DNA of 64,000 nt from Neostapfia colusana (Eukaryota > Streptophyta > Magnoliopsida > Poales > Poaceae): positions 8,968,959 through 9,032,958 of the forward strand of contig JASWHV010000017.1 in the NCBI GenBank assembly GCA_030760725.1, in the 5' to 3' direction. The notes below the pieces were generated by a model. It was not told the origin of the DNA. It worked only from the letters and a program-made list of their open reading frames with translations, and did no database searches. The translations under genes and the position numbers were made by a program. This document shows, piece by piece, positions 50,702 through 60,596 of this stretch (its first letter is position 1; each line of letters starts with the position of its first letter).

Positions 50702-53541
50702 TCCAGCGGGTTTTTTGATGTTCGGCTTTTACCCGTTGGCATGTGTCGCATAGGGCAACGTATTCGGCTATATCCCTCTTCATACCATCCCACCAATAGC
50801 AAGTTTTTCAAATCCTTGTACATTTTGGTGCTCCCTGGATGTATGGAATAGGGTGAATCATGTGCCTCCTTCAATATCATGTCGCGAAGGTGTCTTATGT
50901 TTGGCACACAGATCCTTTTTCCTAGCCAAAGCGTACCCTTTTTATCCTCCCTGAAATCCTTCTCTATCCCTCGTCGGATTCTGTCCTTGATCCCCTCGTC
51001 CGTTGCTTGGCCTTTTCTTATTTCTTGCTCCAATGAGGAGTGGATCTCTATTATTTCCATGTTATTCAAGAATCCGAGGTGTAACCGTTCGAACTCCTTA
51101 CGTAGTTTGGGTGGTAGTTCCCGAACCGTGAGTTGGTGGCATGCTCCCTTTCTGCTCTATGCGTCAGCTACTACATTGGCCTTCCCGAGGTGGTAGTTGA
51201 TTCCTACATTATAATCCTTGATGAGTTCTAACCATCGACGTTGCCTCAAATTCAAGTCCGTTTGTGTAAATATGTACTTGAGGCTTTTATGATCCGTATA
51301 GATCTCACATCGATGACCAAGGATATAATGTCTCCAAATCTTCAATGCATGCACCACTGCTGCTAACTCCAAGTCGTGCGTAGGATAGTTAAGCTCGTGC
51401 TTCTTTAATTGTCGTGAGGCATAGGCTACCACTTGTCCTTCCTGCATGAGTACACACCCGAGCCCTTGTCTGGATGCGTCACAATATATGTCAAAGCTCT
51501 TGCTTACGTCTGGCAATACCAGAACTGGTGCTGTGGTTAGCCTTTTCTTGAGTTCCTCAAAACTTTCTTGGCAGACCTGTGTCCATTGAAAGATTTTTCC
51601 CTTCATTAGCAACTCCGTCATAGGTTTTGCTATTTTAGAGAAGTCTTTAATGAAGCGCCGATAGTATCCTGCCATCCCAAGGAAACTCCGAATATCCCTC
51701 ACGCTCTTCGGTTGGTCCCACTTCAGAACATCTCTCACCTTTCCAGGATCAACCGATACCCCTTCCTTGGAGATGATGTGGCCTAGGAAAGATATTTCCT
51801 TTAGCCAAAATTGACACTTGTTGAGCTTGGCATACAATTGATGCTCGCGCAACTTCTGCAAGGTCAATCTCAGATGTTCTTCATGCTCCTCCTTACTTTT
51901 TGAATACACCATAATGTCATCGATGAAAACCACGACGAACTTGTCCAAGTACTCCATGAAAACCTTATTCATAAGGTACATGAAGTATGCGGGTGCATTC
52001 GTCAATCTAAAAGACATAACGGTATATTTATATGAACCATACCGTGTCCGAAAGGCTGTCTTAGGTATATCGGAGGGCTTAATCTTCAGCTGGAAATATC
52101 CCGACCGAAGATCAATCTTGGAGAATACCTGGGCTCCTTTCATTTGATCGAACAGGCCGTCTATACGGGGCAGAGGGTATTTATTCTTGATTGTCACCTC
52201 ATTGAGAGATCTGTAGTCCACGCACATTCTTTGGGTTCCGTCCTTCTTGTCCACGAAGAGTACCGGAGCTCCCCATGGTGACGAGCTTGGACGGATAAAA
52301 CCCTTCTCCAACTGTTCTTGAATTTGCTTCTTGAGTTCAACTAACTCGTTGACGGGCATCCTATACGGTCTCTTAGCTATAGGTGCAGTTCCGGGTACCA
52401 AATCTATGGCAAACTCGATGTCCCGGTCAGGTGGCATTCCTGGGAGTTCTTCCGGGAACACGTCCGAAAATTCCTGAACCACTGGAATGTTGTCCAATGT
52501 TGTTCCTTCGACATGGTTCAAATTTGCCCGTTCGGTTGTTTGCTGGGCTGACTCAAACTCGACACGGATACCGTGTTCGTTTGTCAACTGCACGCTCCTT
52601 TCAGCACATTGGATTACTCCATTGTGCTTGCTTAACCAATCCATTCCGAGTATGATGTCAATCCCGTGGGAGTCCAAAACAATAAGGTTGGCAAGGAAGT
52701 CTACCCCCCTTATTTTAAGGCTTACTTTAGGGCATACTACATTAGTCCTCATTTTTCCTCCGGGAGAATTAACCAACATAGCACATTCTAAGTGGGATAC
52801 GGGTAGATGATGTTTGGCAACATATTCGGATGATATGAAGGAATGTGATGCTCCAGAATCAAATAAAATGGTGGTTGGGTTGGAGTTGACAAGGAACATA
52901 CCAATTGCGACGTCCTCAGCCTGTTGTGCTTCCTCAGCAGTGACATGGTTAACGTGGCCACGAGCATAGTTCTGCGGTCCACGGTTCCCTTGGTTGTCCC
53001 CTTCGTTTGGTCGCTGGTTCTGCTTGGGCACGTTACCTTGCTGTCCAGGGCCTCTCCTCGGGCACTGGTTAGCGAAGTGGCCTATTTCCCCGCATGCGAA
53101 GCATGCCCTGTTGCCTACGGCAGCAGGTACGTTGGGGCGAGGGTTTTGAAAAGGAGCGCCATTGTTAGGTCGGGGCGCAGGAGGCATGGGCACACGAGGT
53201 GCCGGTGTAACGAACCGTTGCTGTGGTGGCTGACCAGGGCGGTTCGTAGGAGTGGTCGATCCATAATACGGTGCAGGGGGCATGTACCTAGGTCGTACGT
53301 TGCTCTCTTGGGGCTGGTATGGCATCTTCCTCTTGCACTCTCGCTCGATCTCCCGGATCTTGTTTTCCACCACAATAGCCTTATCAACTAGCTTCTGGAA
53401 GCTTACGTAGTCATTGTTGAGGAGCTGAACTTGGATCTCATTGTTCAACCCTCTCATGAACAGGTACTGCTTCCTCTGATCTGAGTTGACATCTTCAGGG
53501 GCAATACCGGGACAGTTGTATGAACTTGTTGAGATATTCAT
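50686..53541 (-). pseudogene. Gypsy-5 gag end, protease, reverse transcriptase and RNase H
   Basis: A 794-codon frame (51157-53541) runs from the end of gag through CCHC zinc knuckle CFACGEIGHFANQC, protease FDSGASHSFISS, reverse transcriptase (KRPYRMPVNELVELKKQ, CVDYRSLNEVTIKN, active site FIDD) and RNase H (FDIYCDASRQGLGCVLMQ, EIYTDHKSLKYIF). A TAG at about 51154-51156 stops it after VVADA, where Leu is usual. The same frame then continues to about 50686 (NNMEIIEIHSSLEQEIRKGQ), with a frameshift in the integrase zinc finger near 50800. The catalytic domains themselves look undamaged. Confidence 0.88.
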
Positions 53542-53929
53542 TCACACTTTTCTGTTCTTGGCGGAGACCTTCGAACTCCTGCATTTTGAGCATCATTACA
53601 CCAACAGGGATGTAGTGAGAGCGGAAATTTTCCTTGAACTCAGTCCAAGTGATTGTCTCCGGGTTGGCATGGGCGTTGCTCAAGGCATCCCACCAGTCGG
53701 CGGCAGCTCCCATAAGTTGGTGCGACGCAAAGAGAACCTTCTCCCGGTCGTTGCACTGGACAATGGCGAGCTTCTTCTCCATGGATTTCAACCAATCATC
53801 GGCCTCCATGGGATCGCTTGCTTGAGCAAAGGTGGGTGGTCGAGTCCTCATGAACTCTCCCAACCTGTTATGAGCCGGTGGTGGTGGTGGTGGTGGTGGT
53901 GTCGGAACGGGGTTTTGGTTGGCCTGCAA
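53495..53929 (-). pseudogene. Gypsy-5 gag N-terminal part
   Basis: Minus strand: Pro-rich start (a run of nine Pro), then the gag domain (RPPTFAQASDPMEADDWLKS, GAAADWWDALSNAH, FRSHYIPVGVMM). One extra base near 53504-53505, in 'gcaata', shifts the frame just before the SRY-APEDV region, which continues in the 53541 frame. It is the only break between gag and pol. Confidence 0.85.
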
Positions 53930-54470
53930 CTAACCCAAAGTTTGGATCATGGTTTGCATAAGTTGGTTTTGCATGGCCATCAACCTTTCTAGGTTGTTCT
54001 CGCCAGCTCCGGGATTAGCAGGAACTTCCTCGTGGTCATCTTCTTGGACGTTCCTTCGGCTGGCGTTTCCTCTCACCATCTGTGAGGGAGAACGAAATAG
54101 AATAGAAGGTTAGAAGGTTAGGTAGGTCCTTTCAACTATATGCATCAAGGTGAGTTGGACTATATATATTAGTCCTTATGAGGATGTGATCAAGTGCTGA
54201 AGCATTTCACTCCTCTTTCTTCTTACGTATGGATATGGACAACGTTTTTGAGACGTCCCACAACTCATACTTAAACACATATTCACAAATAATCATCACA
54301 AGGGCCCACACAACTCCTATTCAAGGATGATTTCCTATGTCAAAGTGGTTTGAAAGGCCAATCTAAGCTATTTACCCTAGGACGCCGGTAACTCCTTCTT
54401 GGGGTTAACCCGTATCTCTATTATCTATCTACGGCTTTCTACCTAGGCTTGTAACCTACTGTCAACCCGT

Positions 54471-54483
54471 GGCTCTGATACCA
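54471..54483 (-). other. Gypsy-5 primer-binding site
   Basis: Minus-sense TGGTATCAGAGCC, complementary to initiator Met tRNA, three bases from the 5' LTR border at 54487. Confidence 0.85.
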
Positions 54484-54486
54484 ATC

Positions 54487-55192
54487 TGTGACGCCCTCAA
54501 TTCTGTGGAAAAACCACGGAACTGAGAACTAATGCATATGTGTGCCCAGGATGTTCTTCACACATACACATACGTTCCACAAACTGAATTCAGATTATAT
54601 ATTACCACGAATAACAGAGTTTATTACAATTCCTCATGAGTCTTGGACTCATGCTTACAGCGGAAGTCTTATTTCTATGCAGCGGAAGTCCTTATTTAAA
54701 TGCGGAAGCAAAAACTAATGCGGAAGCAAAACTAAGCAGAAGTGGCTCCATCTCTACTCCCTCCACAGGCAAGGTTGAGAACAGATCACACGCCATAATG
54801 TTCCACTTGATCTTCATAGTAGGCTTCTCCTGCTTCTGAGGATGAAGTAATAATGCAAGGTTGAGTACAATGATGTACTCAGCAAGTGCGGGAAAACACA
54901 TGATATGCAACTCATAAACAAGGTAGGCATAAAAAGGCTTATTTGCAGAAAAGCAATCTTGTAAAACCATGATAAAACAACAACTTAACTTTAGATGTTT
55001 GTAATCCCATCATATATTGAATTACCAACGTACCTTCATCACTTCCCGTGTTCCATCCAAACATTAACCAATCCTTTATTCATACTCACGAATACCTCCT
55101 CGTATTCGCTACCATCTCATCTCACAATCAACCTCGTCTCACACCGAGACCAATCTCATGTCATGACCCAACAGTCATGCAAACATCTTATC
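54487..55192 (-). repeat. Gypsy-5 5' LTR, internal-side segment
   Basis: Nearly identical to 46904-47610 of the 3' LTR up to 'catgcaaacatct' (about 55187), where Copia-6 begins. The counterpart of about 47612-47742 is missing; the LTR resumes at about 60328. Confidence 0.88.
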
Positions 55193-55588
55193 TGCTGGAA
55201 TAAGTCTTGTAGTCCTTTGGTCTTTGGTCCCCTAGTCCCTTGTACCCTAGTCCTTTAGTTTGTTGCACTTTAGTCCTTGGTCTTTGTTGTACTCTAGTCC
55301 TTTGGTCTTTGTGGCCCCAATTAGGACAGCATCTAAGGACACTAGGACAGCATATTAAGGACACTAGGACAGCATCTTAGTGTCAGCCATGGACAGCATA
55401 TTAGGACAGCATCTAAGCATCTTAGACTAGCATCTTTGTGGCATATGCTTGGCTGCCATGGCAGCTATAAATATGTAGTCTCAACCCCTTGGGTTGGCAT
55501 GGCATTGTGTGAGAAATAGACAAGAAAATTGCCCCAACTCCTAGTGTCATCCTCTCTTTCAATGAGAGTAAGAATTCAGCTACTAACA
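55193..55588 (+). repeat. 5' LTR of Copia-6, 396 bp
   Basis: Runs from TGCTGGAATAAG to CTACTAACA. A TATA box, ctataaatat, is at about 55465-55474. Near 55325-55435 'aggacagcat' recurs several times. Confidence 0.85.
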
Positions 55589-58500
55589 CTTGGTATCAGA
55601 GCCGTTCTATCCTGTAGCTTAAATATCTCCTGCTCATCCCCTTCCCGCACCTCTCTCCGTCCGCAACCGGCAGCAGGAACACCTGCTGTTCCAGCTCATT
55701 CCTCTCCTGCACAAACGAGCAGCAGCTTGTCTTTCACATACAGCAGCCCTTCCCCACTAGTGCGCCATGTCCGACGGACAGTCTCAGCGCTCGGTCGCCT
55801 CGAGCGCGCGGCAGACGGAGGTCGCCGCGGCAGAGGAGCGCGAGCGAGCGGCGGCAGAGACTGCGGCGACGGCGGCAATGGCGGCAAGGTTGGCGGCGGC
55901 GGAACTGGCAGCAGCAAGGGCGGAAGTGGAAGCAGCGGCGGCGGCGGCTGTAGCGCGTGCGGCGGCAGCGGAGCTGGAGGCTCTGCGCGGCAGTAGCTCC
56001 AGCGGCTCTGTCGACTGCGGCGTTGACGATGAGCTCAGGCCGGTGAGGGAGGCGGCGCGAGCACGAGAGGTGCAGCTAGCAGCCGCGCGCCCCCATGGGC
56101 GCGACAACCGCAGCCCAGACGGGCGCGGACGCGCCGGTGGCGCTCCCGGCGGCGGCGGCTGGGTCGACGGAGAACGCGTCCATTACAGGCGGCGCGGTTC
56201 TCCCTCTCCCGACAGGTACCATGGACACCACGGGGTCCAGGCCATTGTCAGGGACGTCGGTCCCGGCGGTGGGTGGCCTACCCTCACCAAGACCAACTAC
56301 GTCGAGTGGGCCGCGGTGATGAGGGTACGGCTCCAGGTGCGACACATGTGGGAAGCAGTTCAGTACGGCGACGTCGACTACTACGAGGATCGACGGGCGT
56401 TGGATGCCCTCATTGCTGCAGTCCCGCCCGAGATGCAGTTCTCGCTTTCCAGGAAGCGGACTGCTAAGGAGGCATGGGATGCCATCGCTGCAGCACGCAT
56501 CGGCAGCGACCGCGCCCGCAAGTCCACACTGCAGGCGCTTCGCAAGGAGTGGGAGAACCTGGCCTTTAAGCCAGGTGAGGACGTTGATGACTTTGCGCTC
56601 CGTCTCAACACTTTGTTGCAGAAGTTGGTGCAGTTCGGCGACGACACCTACAACGAAGAGAGAGCTGTCGAGAAGCTCCTTCGGTGCATCCCCGAGAAGT
56701 ACAAGCAGATCGCTCGCTCGATCGAGTCTCTGCTGGACCTCTCCACGATGTCGATTGAAGAGGCGATAGGTCGCCTCAAGGTCGTCGACAACGACGAACC
56801 ACAACCTCTCTCGGGGCCTATCACCATTGGCGGGAAGCTTCATCTCACTCGCGAGCAGTGGGAGGCTGGCCAGGGTGACCGGAAGAAGGGGGAGTCCTCT
56901 TCCTCGACAGGCGGCCGCAAGCGCGGCAAGTCGCGCAAGGGGCGTGGAGGTACCCAGGCCGGGGCACGCGGACGTACCGAGGGTGGCGCCCGCGGAGGCG
57001 CCCAGGGCGGCACTGTCGGCAACCACAAGCCGACACGAGACGACACCTGCCACAACTGTGGTAAGCTTGGTCATTGGGCCAGGGAGTGTCGACAGCCACG
57101 ACGTGGCCAGGCCCACGTGGCACAAGTGGAGAAGGAGGCCCACGTGGCACAGGTAGAGGAGGAGCCAGCTTTGCTTCTGGCACACGGAAGCATCAAGCCA
57201 CCTCTAGTGGCATCGACCGCAGCGGCTCTCCTTCATCTTGATGAGCCAAAAGCACACGCTTTCCTCGGCGACGGCTCCAGCAACGACAAGACTGACGGGT
57301 GGTGCCTCGACACCGGCGCCACCCATCACATGACCGGTCGACGGGAGTTCTTCGTTGAGCTTGACTCCAATGTCCGAGGCTCTGTCAAGTTTGGTGACGC
57401 CTCCGGCGTGGAGATCAAGGGTGTTGGCTCCGTCATCCTCACCGCCGAGTCTGGTGAGCACAAGCTGCTCGTCGGAGTCTACTACATCCCCGCATTGAGA
57501 AACTCCATCATCAGCTTGGGACAGCTGGATGAGAACGGTTCGCGCGTGGAGATTAAGGACGGAGTCATGAGGATTTGGGATCGCCATCGTCGCCTTCTTG
57601 CCAAGGTAACTAGAGGCACCAATCGACTCTATGTCCTTCACGTGCAGGTAGCACAGCCTGTCTGCCTTGCTACTCGTCGGGACGACGAGGCATGGCAGTG
57701 GCACGAGCGCTTTGGGCATCTTCACTTCGAGGCCCTAAAGCAGCTCAGTGCCAAGGAGATGGTGCGAGGCATGCCATGCCTTGACCACGTGGAGCAGCTC
57801 TGCGACGTCTGCGTATTGACGAAGCAGAGGCGGCTTCCTTTTCCCCAGCAGTCGAGCTTTCGAGCTAAGGAACGGCTCGAGCTCGTCCACGGGGACTTGT
57901 GTGGCCCGGTGACACCAGCTACACTGGGAGGACGACGCTACTTCCTGTTGCTCGTCGACGACCTCTCCCGCTACATGTGGGTCGTGGTCCTTGGCAGCAA
58001 GGGAGAGGCTGCGAACGCCATCAGGCGCGCGCAGGCCATTGCGGAGGCGGAGTGCGGCCGCAAGCTGCGTGTGCTACGCACCGACAACGGCGGCGAATTC
58101 ACGGCGGCTGAATTCGCGTCGTATTGCGCGGATGAGGGTGTTCAGCGCCACTACTCCGCGCCCTACAGCCCGCAGCAGAACGGCGTCGTCGAGCGGCGCA
58201 ACCAGACGGTTGTGGGGATGGCTCGGGCCCTCCTCAAGCAGAGGGGAATGCCGGCTATCTTCTGGGGAGAGGCGGTGGTGACGGCTGTCTACATCCTCAA
58301 CCGCTCGCCCACCAAGGCTCTCAACGGCAGGACGCCGTATGAGGCTTGGTATGGGCGCAAGCCGGCGGTCTCTCATCTACGGGTCTTCGGCTGCCTCGCG
58401 TTTGCCAAGGAGCTTGGCCACATCAGCAAGCTCGACGACAGGAGCACTCCGGGGGTGTTCATCGGCTACGCGGAGGGCTCCAAGGCCTACCGCATTCTCG

Positions 58501-60327
58501 ACCCAGAGACACAGCGTGTGCGCACGACGCGCGACGTTGTGTTCAACGAAGGGCGAGGATGGGCATGGGACAAGGCGGTGGACGACGGTTCGACCTCGAC
58601 GCACGACGACTTCATCGTCGACTACGTCCACTTCAAGGGAGTTGGGGGAGTAGGCAACTCTTCTCCACCGAGCGTGTCTACCCCAACCCCCGACCGTCCA
58701 CCTCCACCTCAGCCGGCGACCCCACGCACTCCAGCACCGACGGCCACTCCTCCGGGCACGTCCACTCCGTCCCCAGCTCGTGTCGAGCACGACCCAGTGG
58801 AGTTTGTTACTCCGCTCTCCCACGACGAGGAGCGCCTCGACGGGTGCTACGACGGCGAGCCGTTGCGGTATCGCAAGATGGAGAACATTCTCGGCAACCA
58901 GCCGGTGCCGGGACTGGCCCCTCACGATCTGGATGATCAAGATCTGGAGGCGCAGTTGCACCTTGCGTGCGATGACGGCGAGCCTCGGTCTTTTGCGGAG
59001 GCCGAGAAACACGCGGCATGGCGTGCTGCGATGCAGTCGGAGATGGACGCGGTTGAGACGAACCGCACTTGGGAGCTTGCTGATCTCCCTCGCGGTCACC
59101 GTGCGATCACCCTTAAGTGGGTGTTCAAGTTGAAGAGGGATGAAGCCGGTGCCATCGTCAAGCACAAGGCTCGCTTGGTGGCACGCGGCTTCGTACAGCA
59201 GGAGGGGATCGACTTCGACGATGCTTTTGCCCCCGTGGCACGGATGGAATCCGTGCGACTCCTTCTTGCACTTGCTGCCCAAGAAGGCTGGCGTGTCCAG
59301 CACATGGATGTCAAGTCGGCGTTCCTCAACGGCGACTTGAAGGAGGAGGTCTATGTACACCAGCCGCTGGGGTTTGTGGTCCCTGGCAAGGAGGGCAAGG
59401 TGTTGCGCCTGCGCAAGGCCCTCTATGGCTTGCGTCAGGCACCAAGGGCGTGGAATGCCAAGTTGGATTCCACGCTCAAGAGGATGGGCTTCGGGCAATG
59501 CCCGCACGCGGCAGCCATCTACCGGCGAGGCAATGGAGGAAACACCCTACTGGTGGGTGTCTACGTCGACGACTTGGTGATCACCGGCACCAAGGATGCG
59601 GAGGTGGCAGCGTTCAAGGAAGAGATGAAAGCCGCCTTCCAGATGAGTGACCTGGGATCTCTCTCCTTCTACCTTGGGATTGAGGTGCACCAGGCCGACT
59701 CCGGGATCACACTTCGACAAACCGCCTACGCCAAGCGCATTGTTGAGCTAGCTGGGCTCACAAACTGTAATCCAGCTCTCACTCCGATGGAGGAGAGGCT
59801 GAAGCTGAGCCGCGACAGCACGGCGGAGGAGGTGGACGCTACGCAGTACCGGTGTCTTGTGGGGAGCCTTCGCTACCTCACCCACACACGACCGGACTTG
59901 GCATTCTCCGTCGGCTACGTTAGTCGGTTCCTGCAACGACCGACGACGGATCACCAGCAGGCTGTGAAGAGGATCATCCGCTATGTTGCGGGGACTCTCG
60001 ATCACGGCCTCCACTACCCGAGGTGTCCTGGGGAGGCACACCTTGTCGGGTACAGCGATAGCGACCACGCCGGCGACATCGACACCAGCAAGAGCACCAG
60101 CGGGATCCTCTTCTTCTTCGGCAAGTGCCTCGTTAGCTGGCAGTCGGTCAAGCAACAGGTGGTGGCCCTGTCCAGCTGCGAGGCCGAGTACATAGCGGCC
60201 TCCACCGCTTCGACTCAGGCGCTCTGGCTTAGTCGACTGCTTGGTGATCTCCTCAGCAGAGACACTGGAGTGGTCGAACTCAGGGTGGACAACATGTCCG
60301 CTCTGGCCCTGGCAAAGAATCCCACAA
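55193..60327 (+). mobile_element. Copia-6, 3'-truncated, inside the Gypsy-5 5' LTR
   Basis: Has a 5' LTR, a perfect primer-binding site (tggtatcagagcc, 55591-55603) and one uninterrupted gag-pol ORF. The last part of RNase H, the polypurine tract, the 3' LTR and about 130 bp of host LTR are deleted; the join lies at 'gtttgcac' near 60328. It is the innermost and probably the youngest large insertion here. Confidence 0.9.
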
Positions 60328-60596
60328 GTTTGCACCTCTTTACCCACAAGTTTGTGATTTCGTCACCCGTCGGCGACTTTAGAACCTCCATTATACCAGT
60401 ACACATCCGTCGGTGTATGGTCAAGAGATCACAAAATAGTCTTTACAAAGGGGTTACTAGATGTATGGACTCACTAAGGTTTCACCGGCAGACTAGAATC
60501 TCCAATTCTCCCACCCACGGGCCCCCTCTTGTGCCATGCAGTTCCCAGGGCAGTCCTCACTCGACTCCCATTCCCCGCGTCTTCCACAGTCCATAA
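55767..60596 (+). CDS. Copia-6 gag-pol polyprotein, 1609 codons, with a chimeric end
   Basis: The frame opens at ATG 55767 and is uninterrupted. Order: Ala/Glu-rich N terminus (about 1-110), gag domain (about 175-350; YVEWAAVMRVRLQ, ALRKEWENLAFKPGEDVDDF), zinc knuckle CHNCGKLGHWAREC (about 428), protease CLDTGATHHMTG (about 513), pre-integrase WHERFGHLHFEALKQLS, integrase (about 705-900; LRTDNGGEF, PYSPQQNGVVERRNQT), reverse transcriptase (about 1090-1330; active site YVDDLV at about 1267) and RNase H (YSDSDHAGDIDTSKSTSG, about 1429). Native sequence ends at about codon 1520 (ALALAKNP). The last roughly 90 codons are read from Gypsy-5 LTR sequence and are accidental. The missing RNase H end makes the polyprotein incomplete, but every upstream domain looks intact. 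Confidence 0.92.
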   Translation: MSDGQSQRSVASSARQTEVAAAEERERAAAETAATAAMAARLAAAELAAARAEVEAAAAAAVARAAAAELEALRGSSSSGSVDCGVDDELRPVREAARAREVQLAAARPHGRDNRSPDGRGRAGGAPGGGGWVDGERVHYRRRGSPSPDRYHGHHGVQAIVRDVGPGGGWPTLTKTNYVEWAAVMRVRLQVRHMWEAVQYGDVDYYEDRRALDALIAAVPPEMQFSLSRKRTAKEAWDAIAAARIGSDRARKSTLQALRKEWENLAFKPGEDVDDFALRLNTLLQKLVQFGDDTYNEERAVEKLLRCIPEKYKQIARSIESLLDLSTMSIEEAIGRLKVVDNDEPQPLSGPITIGGKLHLTREQWEAGQGDRKKGESSSSTGGRKRGKSRKGRGGTQAGARGRTEGGARGGAQGGTVGNHKPTRDDTCHNCGKLGHWARECRQPRRGQAHVAQVEKEAHVAQVEEEPALLLAHGSIKPPLVASTAAALLHLDEPKAHAFLGDGSSNDKTDGWCLDTGATHHMTGRREFFVELDSNVRGSVKFGDASGVEIKGVGSVILTAESGEHKLLVGVYYIPALRNSIISLGQLDENGSRVEIKDGVMRIWDRHRRLLAKVTRGTNRLYVLHVQVAQPVCLATRRDDEAWQWHERFGHLHFEALKQLSAKEMVRGMPCLDHVEQLCDVCVLTKQRRLPFPQQSSFRAKERLELVHGDLCGPVTPATLGGRRYFLLLVDDLSRYMWVVVLGSKGEAANAIRRAQAIAEAECGRKLRVLRTDNGGEFTAAEFASYCADEGVQRHYSAPYSPQQNGVVERRNQTVVGMARALLKQRGMPAIFWGEAVVTAVYILNRSPTKALNGRTPYEAWYGRKPAVSHLRVFGCLAFAKELGHISKLDDRSTPGVFIGYAEGSKAYRILDPETQRVRTTRDVVFNEGRGWAWDKAVDDGSTSTHDDFIVDYVHFKGVGGVGNSSPPSVSTPTPDRPPPPQPATPRTPAPTATPPGTSTPSPARVEHDPVEFVTPLSHDEERLDGCYDGEPLRYRKMENILGNQPVPGLAPHDLDDQDLEAQLHLACDDGEPRSFAEAEKHAAWRAAMQSEMDAVETNRTWELADLPRGHRAITLKWVFKLKRDEAGAIVKHKARLVARGFVQQEGIDFDDAFAPVARMESVRLLLALAAQEGWRVQHMDVKSAFLNGDLKEEVYVHQPLGFVVPGKEGKVLRLRKALYGLRQAPRAWNAKLDSTLKRMGFGQCPHAAAIYRRGNGGNTLLVGVYVDDLVITGTKDAEVAAFKEEMKAAFQMSDLGSLSFYLGIEVHQADSGITLRQTAYAKRIVELAGLTNCNPALTPMEERLKLSRDSTAEEVDATQYRCLVGSLRYLTHTRPDLAFSVGYVSRFLQRPTTDHQQAVKRIIRYVAGTLDHGLHYPRCPGEAHLVGYSDSDHAGDIDTSKSTSGILFFFGKCLVSWQSVKQQVVALSSCEAEYIAASTASTQALWLSRLLGDLLSRDTGVVELRVDNMSALALAKNPTSLHLFTHKFVISSPVGDFRTSIIPVHIRRCMVKRSQNSLYKGVTRCMDSLRFHRQTRISNSPTHGPPLVPCSSQGSPHSTPIPRVFHSP

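Noticed and set aside
60300..60596. Extra C-terminal domain of Copia-6
   Set aside because: The sequence from about 60328 is identical in kind to the Gypsy-5 3' LTR at 47743 onward, so the codons are accidental read-through.
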